From positions 682,001-746,000 of the forward strand of contig BGKB01000020.1 of NCBI GenBank assembly GCA_003116975.1: a stretch of DNA of 64,000 nt, in the 5' to 3' direction. The translations under genes were made by a program, and so were the position numbers. This stretch comes from Aurantiochytrium sp. KH105. Taxonomy: Eukaryota > Sar > Bigyra > Thraustochytrida > Thraustochytriidae. The number at the start of each line of letters is the position of its first letter. Position 1 is the stretch's first letter. The notes under the pieces were generated by a model. The model worked only from the letters and a program-made list of their open reading frames with translations, ran no database searches and had not been told where the DNA came from. This document shows, in pieces, positions 35,928-46,000 of this stretch.

Positions 35928-38900
35928 ATGGCAGAGGCCGCGGTCGTGACGAACGGGAACGACAGAGACGAGCCTGAGCACGAGGAGGAGGAGGAGGAGG
36001 AGGAGACGTGGCCCGTGGTGGTCCACCTGTTCGAGGCAAAGGTGCAAGCCGGGTTTGCAGGATACGACGAACCTCAAGTCGTCTTTCCTCTTGTTGCATC
36101 CCTGACCGAAGATGGCTTCGCTGTCGGCGATGCCGCAGCAGACGCAGCCGATCTCATCTGGCCCATTGAGCGAGGTATAGTCAATCACTGGGACGCGCTC
36201 GAGGCTGTCTTCGCTAAAATTTTCTCTGAGTTAATGATCAATCCAGAGAAACACAAGATTATTTTGGGCGAATTTGCCCCAGGGTCCAAGGAGCAACGCG
36301 AGCGTCTCATGACCATGCTCTTTTATTCTTTCGGGGTGCAAGGGATTGCATTCTTGCCAGTGTCGTCTCTCTTATCCTCGGGGCGAGCTATTGGTGTCTT
36401 TGTCGACGTATCCTGGGACGTTACACAGATTATTCCAATGTCTGAAAGTGTGCCCATTCCCGGAGCCACGATTCGTGCAGAACTTGGAATGCGGGATGTT
36501 GTTCAAGCATTTCTGAATAATCTTGAAGCGCAAGACGGTATGCAGACCTGCCGTAACCTTTACGAAGCGATGATCCTTTTCGAGAAACTCGCTGATCGTC
36601 ATGTTCTTCTTGGCGACCCCCTTTCCTGCAACGTGCTCCTCAAAGACTTGAGAGGGATCGGTGAAAATACTGTATTGAACGAGTCATTTACTCTCTCGAG
36701 CGACGACCTGCAGCAAGCTGCTGCAACGCTCCTTACAGGTACCTCGGCAGTCCCGGGGATTCTGGACCTCATTCTGGAAGCCATCTCCAAACTTCCACTG
36801 GATGTTCGCGAGCTCTTGACCTCCAGCATCGTGCTCTCCGGGAGCGGCACGTTAGTGTCAGGGTTTGCGCAAGAACTACAAAAGCGTCTATCCAAGGCTG
36901 CGCCAAGTACTTTGCGAGTGAAAACCCTTGCAAATCCTGATCGTCTCTACGCGTGGTGGGTATCTGGCTCGATTCTCGGATCTCTATCTGGCTTTGCCAA
37001 CGAGTGTGTATCAAAGAATGACTTTGTACATGATCCAGCCATGGCTGCGTCTGGGACTAGCGTTCAGTGGCATTCGTTCCTCCTCTCCAGGCAGTACGTT
37101 GGCCATAGAGCTGTGGAGAGGCGCTTCATGCTGAGGCTTAGCCATCCCATTGCTACGATGAATGATCGATTCGCAGAAATTAACGAGGTGCCCATGGTGG
37201 AGGAAACCGATGTTCGTCCTGATGTAGACGAGCTCCTCGAGTACCTTTTCCTCGTTGAACTTCAGGGTACTTCCATCAAGGGGCCGCTGGTTCTGAGCAC
37301 CGCGAATACGCATCCCGCTGCAATCTCGATGCTTATGCAGACTGCCTTCGCTCAGGGTTTCGACAAGGTAACAATGGTTGACGCCGCGAGCGCCGCTCTT
37401 GTCGCCTTAGGTCGGTCCACCGGACTCATTGTCGACGTCGGCCATCAATCAACTCGAATCACGCCCATCGTAGACTCTACTGTTCTCGAAGCAGCACGCA
37501 AAATTGTCCCGTGGGGCGGTAGAAACGCTTCTGCTACGCTCCAAAAACTGCTTCGTACTCTTGATCACGGCGAGAGAGGCAGAGATGCTGCAAATGAGAT
37601 CACTCTTGTCGACAACATCAAGGAAGAGGTTGGCTACGTACGCGCCGAAAGCAATGAGGAAGCTGATGTTGAAGTGATGTACGGGCTACCTGACAATCGC
37701 GGCATTGTGCTGCGTGAAGAACGATGGCGGATCTTTGAAGCTCTCTTTCAATCAAGCGAAGCGAGCGGATTCAATCTTGCCGAGGCAATCTGTGGGTCCA
37801 TAGAAATGGTCAACGATCTGGATCAGCGTCGAGAGCTTTATGCAAGCATTATTCTTGTTGGAGGAACTTCCATGTGCGAGGGTTTTTCGTCGCGACTCGA
37901 GACTCACTTGCGCGCATGTGTTAATCAGCAAGTGAACGTGATTGTTCCACCAGAACGAAGACATTTAGTCTGGCTCGGAGCCTCGATCCTCGCTGACTCC
38001 TCGAGTTCATCACAAAGGTTTCACGCTCTTTCGTACAGTTGTGACAAAACTATCTTTGACGCGAGTGGGCCAGGGGACTGTGGCATGAAGCATCAGGAAG
38101 TCGTGATCAAGAGCTCGCCAGCGGCGGCAGTCGATCTCGGCTCGCACATAATCAAAGTGGGCCAGGCAGGTGAAAAGACTCCACGTCGAGAAGTGGCTTC
38201 CGTCGTCGGTCGTGAACGGAGTCCGTACTCTGCAGGCTTCGAAGATCTGGTAAGATGGGCGACCGTATACCGCCAGGTAAGTGGTAGTGAGGCAAAGCAG
38301 TACCGTGCATTATACAATCTCGCATTGGACGGCGAGCTCTGTCCGCTCAACCGTAGTCGTCTCTTCCTAGTTGGGCAGAGCCAAGCGGGCAAATCGGCGC
38401 TGTCGCGATCACTCCTTGGTGAATCTTTTGGAGAGCTACCACAAACTCTCGGTGTGGATATAGCAACAGTCACTGCCACAATTTCAGAAAAAGCGACCAC
38501 ATGGGAAGAGAAGGATTTTGCACACAGTGAGTTTGCCATCCATTCAGCACGTACCGTTGCTGCGGCAGCTGCAGGAACACGGTCCAAACCTTCAGAGGGG
38601 TCAGCGTCTGCAGGACAAATGCGCAACCCCGAAAGCGCACGAGATCTTCAGGTGTGCTCCTCTTTCTTGCCGCTTGAAGCTATGGAAACGCTCCGTCGAC
38701 CCGAAAGTATGGCAGGAGTGCCCTCGTCGCGGAGACGTGGTGTGGCAGACCTGGTTCGATCGCTTGCACGAAACGTGTCGAGCCGGCTGCTCTCTACATT
38801 TCGTGGGGTGTTCCTCTTGGATCAAGACAGAATTCCTGTTGCTGATCCAGAGCCAATATCTCTTTCAGCAACGGAAGAAATCATGAGCAAGCTGGACGAT

Positions 38901-41135
38901 CAACTCGTGAAAAAGTTTGTACACGCCAAGGAAACGCTGGGACGCGATCTCACACTCACAATATCCTCGTGGGAATTATGTGGACAGAATACCTTTTCCC
39001 CATTACAGCACATCCTCTTGAGTCGCAGTGCAGTATATTTGGTTGTCTTTGACATGCGCCACGTGCTTAGAATCAAAGACCGTCCCCAGGCGCTCGAAAA
39101 TCTCCTCTACTGGCTTCAATGTATTGACGTTTCCACCTCGGGCGCTCGCGTGCTCCTCGTAGGGACGTATGGGGACCAAGTGCATACATCTAATGAGCTA
39201 GCACTCATCGACTCGGTTTTGCGCACGGAGCTGAGTCTGTCAGCCTATGCATCGACTCTTTTTCAAGAGTACGATCCAAAAGGTCTTTGCTTTTGTCCCG
39301 TAGACAACACACTGGAGGACGAAGATGCAGGAGTACGATGGCTGCGAGCTCTGGTGACGAGGATTAGCTTGCTGAAGCCGCATGTTGCGCACCCTGTTCC
39401 CCTCGCGTGGTCTAGATTTTTTGATTTGCTAATCGAGACAGGCGAAGAGTATCTAGCTCTCGAGGACGCCGAAGCGATTGCAGCTGAGGGCTGTAATATC
39501 TCGGACACGGAACAAGTGCAAGTCGCCCTGGCGCTATTCCACGAGCTCGGGATGCTCTTCTATTTTCGCGAGGTTGCTGGCCTTCGAGATTTCGTCGTAC
39601 TCAATCCTCAGTGGCTCATCCGCTGCTGTTCCATGGTGATACGTGACGTTCGTATGCACCCATATTGCTTGCCTGTACGTAAACGTCTTCAACATGCATG
39701 CCCGGAGGACCTTGTCCTTCTTCGCGTACAAGGCATTGCAACACGCAAGCTTCTCTACTCCTTGTGGGTGGACCAGGACCAAAATTCTAATGATCAAGAC
39801 TTTACGCGACGGCGATTTCTAATTGCAATGCTAAGGCACACGATGCTTGCCTGCTCGTTTGAGTCAGTCAACATGAAAACTCTTCATCCCTCCCAAACGT
39901 CCTCTTCGGACTGTCAACGAGCTTTTGTTCCTGCGGGTGGCGTCTTGCCCCAGCCAGATACGTTTCTAATTCCTTCGCTCCTATGTCCACAACGTCCGGG
40001 TGACAAGGACGTGGCGCAGCGGCTGCAACAAATTGAGGAGCTCATGCCTTCGACAGCGTCGGGACAGGCGTTAGTCTTCTACTTGACTGTCGAAGGGACT
40101 TTTCCTTGGCCCAAAGGTCTCTTTGAGCGTCTGGTCTGTCTGGCTGTGGAACACTCGCATGCTGCGGCCTTCTTGGGCGCCTCGCGGGCACCTTTGTCAG
40201 GACCAGGTGAAGTGCTCTTTTGGCTGGGCGAAGCCAGTTGCCGCATGACAGAGGAGGTCGAGGAAGGGCGCATTCGCTGCATTGTGGACGAGTCACGTGC
40301 GCAACTTGCATTTGTGGATGAACTCCTGTCAATGCTGGCTCGCCTCAATGAGGAAGTCATGCACAATCAAGCAACCTTTGCTGCGCAGCTTCAAGTAATT
40401 GTGGATCGCCTCGGCACGGTTCAGGTGGACTACGATGAAGCCAAATATACTTGGTCCAAGAATCGCAAATACGCGCGCGGGTCCTGTCATCAGAAAGTCC
40501 CGCGAGCCTCTTTGGCAAGATGGATGAGTGCGCAAGACTTAGGCGATGTCTTTGATGCTTGGCGGGACGAGCTCCCAGGGTGTTTTGGTCTCTCGCGAGC
40601 ACAGCACCAGAGCGATGTTGTCGGACATATAAGGACTGCAGGTAGCGTACCGCTGCCTTCCAAGGCGGACTCACACGTTTTCATCAGCTATCGGCAGGCC
40701 AATGCAGGCGAAACCTGCACATATATCAGAGATATCCTTGAAGGTCTCGGACTCGAGGTTTGTCTGCGCTCCGATACCGAGAATGTACCCAGCATAGGCG
40801 GTGTGGTCAAAAATGTTCGCAATAGCATCGTACTTTTACTTTTGCTGTCTGACGGGGTTCTTCTCGAGTCATCAGTGCAAGAGGAAGTTCGCACCGCAAT
40901 GGATCTTCGCATTCCAGTCATCGTGGCTCACGACGGGGACTCAGGCTACGAGTCATTTTTGGAGATATACAATGCGAAAAGGCAGTCGCCTGAGGACTTG
41001 CGCGTACTCTTTGACGAGATCGAGTCTCTTCCTCTTCGACGTCGTCTTTTCGAGCGTCGTGCGATGGAGAGTGAGCTCTTTCGCCGCGTGCTCGTTGAAG
41101 TGAAGCGCCGCGTTTCCAGCGACGGTACCTTTTGA
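35928..41135 (+). CDS. Actin-actin-Roc-COR-TIR fusion protein
   Basis: 1,735 residues, one exon, from ATG 35928. Order: acidic N-tail (17-28); actin-related domain 1 (about 29-368: VQAGFAGYDEPQ, PIERGIVNHWDA, IVLSGSGTLVSGFAQEL); actin-related domain 2 (about 397-712: GLIVDVGHQSTRITPI, IKEEVGYVRAE, ILVGGTSMCEGFSSRLE, DASGPG end); an actin phosphate-1-like fragment (about 733-765: VDLGSHIIKVGQAG, VVGRERSP); a Roc GTPase (about 806-1110) with P-loop GQSQAGKS (816-823), WELCGQ (1015-1020, Glu where Roc usually has Asp) and VGTYGD (1078-1083); a COR region (about 1130-1420: ALFHELGMLFYF, LNPQWLIRCC); and a TIR domain (1582-1720: HVFISYR, QEEVRTAM with the NADase-position Glu1652/1653). Domain 1 lacks the usual DxGS and DxGDG phosphate loops. 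I infer a cytosolic signalling or cell-death protein whose GTPase switch gates TIR, with actin-like domains as scaffold or sensor. Confidence 0.85.
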   Translation: MAEAAVVTNGNDRDEPEHEEEEEEEETWPVVVHLFEAKVQAGFAGYDEPQVVFPLVASLTEDGFAVGDAAADAADLIWPIERGIVNHWDALEAVFAKIFSELMINPEKHKIILGEFAPGSKEQRERLMTMLFYSFGVQGIAFLPVSSLLSSGRAIGVFVDVSWDVTQIIPMSESVPIPGATIRAELGMRDVVQAFLNNLEAQDGMQTCRNLYEAMILFEKLADRHVLLGDPLSCNVLLKDLRGIGENTVLNESFTLSSDDLQQAAATLLTGTSAVPGILDLILEAISKLPLDVRELLTSSIVLSGSGTLVSGFAQELQKRLSKAAPSTLRVKTLANPDRLYAWWVSGSILGSLSGFANECVSKNDFVHDPAMAASGTSVQWHSFLLSRQYVGHRAVERRFMLRLSHPIATMNDRFAEINEVPMVEETDVRPDVDELLEYLFLVELQGTSIKGPLVLSTANTHPAAISMLMQTAFAQGFDKVTMVDAASAALVALGRSTGLIVDVGHQSTRITPIVDSTVLEAARKIVPWGGRNASATLQKLLRTLDHGERGRDAANEITLVDNIKEEVGYVRAESNEEADVEVMYGLPDNRGIVLREERWRIFEALFQSSEASGFNLAEAICGSIEMVNDLDQRRELYASIILVGGTSMCEGFSSRLETHLRACVNQQVNVIVPPERRHLVWLGASILADSSSSSQRFHALSYSCDKTIFDASGPGDCGMKHQEVVIKSSPAAAVDLGSHIIKVGQAGEKTPRREVASVVGRERSPYSAGFEDLVRWATVYRQVSGSEAKQYRALYNLALDGELCPLNRSRLFLVGQSQAGKSALSRSLLGESFGELPQTLGVDIATVTATISEKATTWEEKDFAHSEFAIHSARTVAAAAAGTRSKPSEGSASAGQMRNPESARDLQVCSSFLPLEAMETLRRPESMAGVPSSRRRGVADLVRSLARNVSSRLLSTFRGVFLLDQDRIPVADPEPISLSATEEIMSKLDDQLVKKFVHAKETLGRDLTLTISSWELCGQNTFSPLQHILLSRSAVYLVVFDMRHVLRIKDRPQALENLLYWLQCIDVSTSGARVLLVGTYGDQVHTSNELALIDSVLRTELSLSAYASTLFQEYDPKGLCFCPVDNTLEDEDAGVRWLRALVTRISLLKPHVAHPVPLAWSRFFDLLIETGEEYLALEDAEAIAAEGCNISDTEQVQVALALFHELGMLFYFREVAGLRDFVVLNPQWLIRCCSMVIRDVRMHPYCLPVRKRLQHACPEDLVLLRVQGIATRKLLYSLWVDQDQNSNDQDFTRRRFLIAMLRHTMLACSFESVNMKTLHPSQTSSSDCQRAFVPAGGVLPQPDTFLIPSLLCPQRPGDKDVAQRLQQIEELMPSTASGQALVFYLTVEGTFPWPKGLFERLVCLAVEHSHAAAFLGASRAPLSGPGEVLFWLGEASCRMTEEVEEGRIRCIVDESRAQLAFVDELLSMLARLNEEVMHNQATFAAQLQVIVDRLGTVQVDYDEAKYTWSKNRKYARGSCHQKVPRASLARWMSAQDLGDVFDAWRDELPGCFGLSRAQHQSDVVGHIRTAGSVPLPSKADSHVFISYRQANAGETCTYIRDILEGLGLEVCLRSDTENVPSIGGVVKNVRNSIVLLLLLSDGVLLESSVQEEVRTAMDLRIPVIVAHDGDSGYESFLEIYNAKRQSPEDLRVLFDEIESLPLRRRLFERRAMESELFRRVLVEVKRRVSSDGTF

Positions 41136-41208
41136 TAAGCTTTCAAAGCCTGTTCCGCTCAAACTTCTCTTCTCGTGCTTCCCTGGCGCGATTTCAAGCT
41201 TACTCGGT

Positions 41209-42432
41209 TTACTCAATTGTGTCGATCAGGATGGAACAAGCTTTTTCTTGCTCTTGCTCTTCCTCTTCTCCTTTTTCAAAGCCTTTATGCAGGTTACTGT
41301 TTGATTTCTTGCGCATCCCCAATCCTCGCGAGACAAAGTGAGACCCGCGAGGTTCGATAGCAGACCTTGGGCGCACCCTTTCGGCGGCCGATGCGGGACG
41401 CGGTGGCACAGCTCTGGTTCTCGTAAACGTCCTTGACGTTTCTATTGCAGATGCAGGTCGCGCATACGTTGTACGCGAGTGATGGATGGTTTTTCGGGGC
41501 TGGGTCTCATGAGCTGCGACACGGGATCGCCGATGTGATTTGGGTCGGCTCAATCGAGCGAAAATCGTTGTAAAAGCCTCTTCACAATCCCTGTCGTTGT
41601 CTGGTCTTCGCGCAGGTGCTGTGCGAGGTCTTGTTTGTCGTCGTCTGTCGTGTTTCGCAGACCTTGCATTTGCAGTTTTTGGACGCTGTCCATAGAGCGA
41701 GCGGGACTTCTCCACACCAAGGCCTCGGGTCTGCGTGGCTACAGAGACAGTATCATTGGCTTGTTGCTTGCACTCCTGCAAAAACGTTTGCTCAGAGGCT
41801 GCCTTCCATGCCGCAGCATCAGCAGCGAGAGCTTCCATCATTTGCGCTTGCCGTTTGATTGTCCGCTCGTCGTCGAGCTTTTGTCGAGCATACTCGTCGA
41901 GCGCCTCGGTTGCCTTTGTGCGTGTGACTCGAAGCGAACGCTCCGCACGATCGCGCTTCTCACGTTCCATTTTCTCGGCTTGCGTTGAAGTAAACGCAGT
42001 CTTTGCGAGCTCATTCCGTTCAGCCTGCGCCTGATCGTACTTGTGCAAAAAGACACCAGCTTGGTCAAGGTCATGTGCAAGTTTTGCATTTTCGCGCTCG
42101 AGAACGACGATTCGACCCTGCGCATCCAAAAGTCTGCTTCGATGACGAATCATAACTACCTCAACCGCGCGTCGCTTGACGATAAAGCTTTGCTTTTCCC
42201 TCTGTGCGATGAGCAGCGCTTGTTCCAGGGCGGTCAAGAGCGCTTGCACGCCGCCGGCAGCGACGAATTCATCATGAAAATCTGCAAATGTATGCAGCTT
42301 CTTTTGCTGGCCACGCACGATGTCGAGCTTTCGCTCAAGGCTCTCTGATGCATCACGCAAGACGCTGGCATCACCCTTTGGGTCAACCCCGAGGACACCG
42401 CGCAGTTCCTCGCTGCATGAATGTTGAAGCAT
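41209..42432 (-). CDS. Coiled-coil protein of unknown function (5' end uncertain)
   Basis: 407 residues from ATG 42432. The same frame stays open to about 42558 without an ATG (…CFGKGAVAFSQTSKVVGDF) and looks coding, so an upstream exon is likely, with an acceptor perhaps at AATGTAG near 42559. Residues 20-230 are a continuous coiled coil (SESLERKLDIVRGQQKKL, KMEREKRDRAERSLRVTR); 260-380 is basic and disordered with repeated RPKTA, RPRTAPARR, RPASA and RPRSA words, seen in several microtubule or ciliary proteins. The acidic E/Q run EKGEEEEQEQEK lies near the end. No enzymatic domain. Convergent with the fusion gene, the stop codons only 73 bp apart. Confidence 0.6.
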   Translation of the reverse strand: MLQHSCSEELRGVLGVDPKGDASVLRDASESLERKLDIVRGQQKKLHTFADFHDEFVAAGGVQALLTALEQALLIAQREKQSFIVKRRAVEVVMIRHRSRLLDAQGRIVVLERENAKLAHDLDQAGVFLHKYDQAQAERNELAKTAFTSTQAEKMEREKRDRAERSLRVTRTKATEALDEYARQKLDDERTIKRQAQMMEALAADAAAWKAASEQTFLQECKQQANDTVSVATQTRGLGVEKSRSLYGQRPKTANARSAKHDRRRQTRPRTAPARRPDNDRDCEEAFTTIFARLSRPKSHRRSRVAAHETQPRKTIHHSRTTYARPASAIETSRTFTRTRAVPPRPASAAERVRPRSAIEPRGSHFVSRGLGMRKKSNSNLHKGFEKGEEEEQEQEKACSILIDTIE

Positions 42433-43062
42433 CGCAACGATGGAGTTCTCCTCGAAGTCCCCAACCACTTTGGACGTTTGGGAAAATGCCACAGCACCTT
42501 TTCCAAAGCAGGATGGAACGAGAAAACGTGGCGCATACGCACGCGCCTACATTATTGACCTTACCCCCGCAAAACAAAGGAGACAGGTAAAAGAGGCAAG
42601 TCGCTCGTTGGAAGACGAGCTCTTGCAAAACATCTTCATGACACCGTGCACGATACTAGACCGTAACGGCTAGCCAGTGTGCTATCGCTACTACTGCAAG
42701 AGGCAGGCAGATAGGCTGAGACAGCGAATGTGACAAGCGGCAAGCCCATCTACCCACCCACTTGCACCCGCAAGCACGTACGCACGCACGTACGCATGCA
42801 GCCAGGCAGGCAAGCAAGCAAGTAAGCAAGCACGCAAGCGAGCAAGCAAGCAAGCACTCAGACAGCTAAAACTTTGGCTGTCCTTATTGGGAGCCAAGGC
42901 CCCGACGGCCCATGGCGCGCAGCTGAGACGAATTTTGGGGGCGCACATTGTCGTAGACCGGCGAGAACCTCGCCGCTGCTGCGTCTTGAAAACAAGACAT
43001 TGTACGCCGGCGCAAGCAATAAAGACGCAAGCCCCAACTAGTCAGCCTCGAGGGAGGCCCGA
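42433..43062. other. Divergent spacer with CAAG/CGTA repeats
   Basis: 630 bp between divergent genes. It has GCAAGCAAG-type repeats at about 42805-42858 and CGCACGTA repeats at about 42775-42797. It probably contains an unresolved 5' exon of the coiled-coil gene. Confidence 0.45.
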
Positions 43063-46000
43063 ATGAGCGAGCCCCAAGAAGGCCTCTCCTTTGCAAATGT
43101 AAAAAGCTATGTTCGAGACGCCATCGGTCCGAACGCGCGAGCAAAGAGCCCCAACGAAGACTATGTAGGCGGCCTGAACCTCACCCAGCTTCGCGAGCAG
43201 CTTACAGCAGCTGCTGCAGATCGAAAAGCCGATGTCTCAGCCACAGATTCCTTGCTGGATCTGGTCAAACAGAAACGCGAGCGGGAAAAACTGGAAGAGC
43301 TCCGTCAGGTCAAAATTCGACATCAAGAGCTTCGTGCGCGCAAACGCCAAGAATCAACAGAGATCTCCAAAGTCATGATGGAACTTGAAAAACGTAAGCA
43401 GCAGGAACTTGAGCTTCGTCTGCAAAAGGAACGTATTCAGCAGGGGCTGGAGCGCGTGGATCGCACCCATCTTGGACAGCTGGAGGCAGAAAAGCGCAAA
43501 GAGCTAGAGTCTCTAACCAAGGAACGCCAATCCCTCCAAGACAAGGAAGAGGCCATCTTGCGGCAAGTCGAGGAGCTCGAGCAAAAGATAATTGAGCAAG
43601 AAGAGCTCAACGCAAAACGCAAGCAAGAGGTTGAAGACGCACTCGTGCGCAGGAAAGGCTCGCGTCTCGAGCACAAAAATGCCGAGCTTTTACGCCTTGC
43701 GGCTGCCCACGGACAACGTACGTCTACACTCCTCGTAGAGCGAAACGAACTTGAAAAGGAGCGGCAGCGCCTTCAAGACCAACTCGAGGAGCTTGCAGGT
43801 GACAAGGGGGCAGCGACGTTGCGTCAAGAAGGTGAAGAGCTTGATGCCTTTGTAGATGCTGTGCAAAATCGAATCTCGGAGCAGCAGGAGCGTGTGGCCC
43901 TGATGCGCATCGAGCACGAACGAGCACAAAAGGACTGGGTCGTGTCAAAAATTGCTGACGAGAGCGACACAAAGAGGCTTCGACCCGAAGGCCTCGACAA
44001 TTCGCTTCCATTTACGGTGCAAGCAGAATCATTTCTGAATGAGTGGCTCAACGAAGATCCGAACCGTGCCCCGGCACTCGGCCAGGCGCGCGCCACGCTT
44101 GATGATGCCGTCGCTGACAACCCCGTGCACGGTCATCATCGGGCTTCTGATCTCAAAGATCAATCCTCACCTGCCGCTTTGCCACACCCAGAGGTGCACT
44201 TTGATTCTAATGTAAATGTGGAAAGCGGAGAAGCCTCACTGGCGCACAAAGCGCGGCACACAAAGAGACATCGAGGCCGTCAGACCAAGACGTGGAACGA
44301 GTCACGGAGCAAATCAGCCCTCAAGAGCACATCGGAGACCTCGGAAGAGCTGACACCCGAGGCGCGCCGTCAACTCGAAGAAGAGGTGGATGTTCTCAAA
44401 GAGGAATATGCGACTTTGGGCATGGCTAGCCCCAGCCTTTGGCATCAGATTCAACTACTCGAGAAGCAGCTTGGATATCGCCCATCAAAACGGCCGCCAA
44501 TTCGTATTCAAGTGCCAGCGCAACCAGCTGCTCCTTGGGCAGGCCCACACACGTACCCGTCTCCAACTTCGCAGGCGGGGCTCGCCAGTCCTATGGTCGA
44601 ATTTCAGATCGAAAAGCAGCAGCGCATGCTCGATCGCCAGGCCAAAACCTTGCGCAAGATTGAACTAAAGCAGGAGAAAGCCAAAATCAAAGCTGACCTC
44701 GAAGAGCGCACGCGTGGCCGTGGATACGGGAGACGAAGAGATCCTTCTTCAAGACGCCACCGAAAAAGCTCGCGTCGCCATCGCCGCCACCGGTCTGGCG
44801 CCTCACAGTCATTGAGCACGTCGTCCGACTCCTCCTCCTCGTCGTCGTCACAGATCTCATCGGCTTCGTCTTCTGACCAAGACTCATCGTCCCTGTCGAG
44901 TACCTCACAGCATCGGTCGCGACGTCATCATCCACGACGAAGAGAACGTCGTCCTCGTCGTGATCGAGGCGTTCCGAATTGGCACGATAACGGGCAGTCT
45001 GTTTTAGATGAGGTCACCTTGGGTCCGGGAAGCGGCTTTCAGCAACAGCAACAGCAGCAAGTTGCTGGCGAAATGGTGCAGCTCGAACAGCAGCAGCGAG
45101 TCTTCACGCGCACCATGGAGTCGCTGACGCGCAAACTTCAGGCCCTCGGCGGGGCCGATCCCCTGCCTGGTGCAATGTTTGGGACCACAGCTTCGACAGG
45201 ACAACACGGTTGCGATGGTGAAAAGAATAAACTTCTTGAAGAGCTCAGTACACTTGATATGATCCCGCGTGATTCGGAATTATACGATATTCAAGTCGAG
45301 CATCTCAAGATGATTACCCGTATGCGGATTGAAATGGAGGAGCTTCAGCAGCAACAGCGGGTGAGTGCCATGAAGGGGAATCTTGAGCGCGAGCAGCGAG
45401 AACTCGAAAAGAAAGCGGAATTTGAAGAGCGCAAGCTGGACCAGGAACGCGAGCTCGAACTCGCCAAACTGCGCAGAGCACTCGCGCGAGAAAATGTGGA
45501 CATGAATTGGAATGGACACAGCGGACCAAGTGGCAAGTCCTACGACGCGCAAGCTGGATTTGCTTGTTACTTTGATTATGCAACAGGAATTCCCAAGCGT
45601 TTCCACATGGTGAGAGTTGTCTATTGTATATATGAAGACGAGACCGTGCGGTCGAGCGTCAAGGCTCTCTCAGCATGTGAGACCGAAGCTGACACGGCGA
45701 CACGAAGCACAGCTGTTTTTGCAACGCGGAAGAAGTTTGCGCGGATTCCTGCTGTTGAGACCTTGCGCGTGGTCATGGAACTTCAGTGCGTGCAGGACGG
45801 TCCGCAAGGGCGAGCGTACCAGAGCATTGGTTGGACCGTGCTCAGTCTTTTCCAGAATGGACCACCCGGAAGCGCAAGTTTGTGTCTAAACGAGGGCCCA
45901 CATCAGCTCCGCTTCCATCGTCCCCCCTTCAAGGTGACAGATATTGCAGGAGCCATTCAGCCCGGTGCCGATCCTGATGATGGCGCCGCGGGTGAACCAA

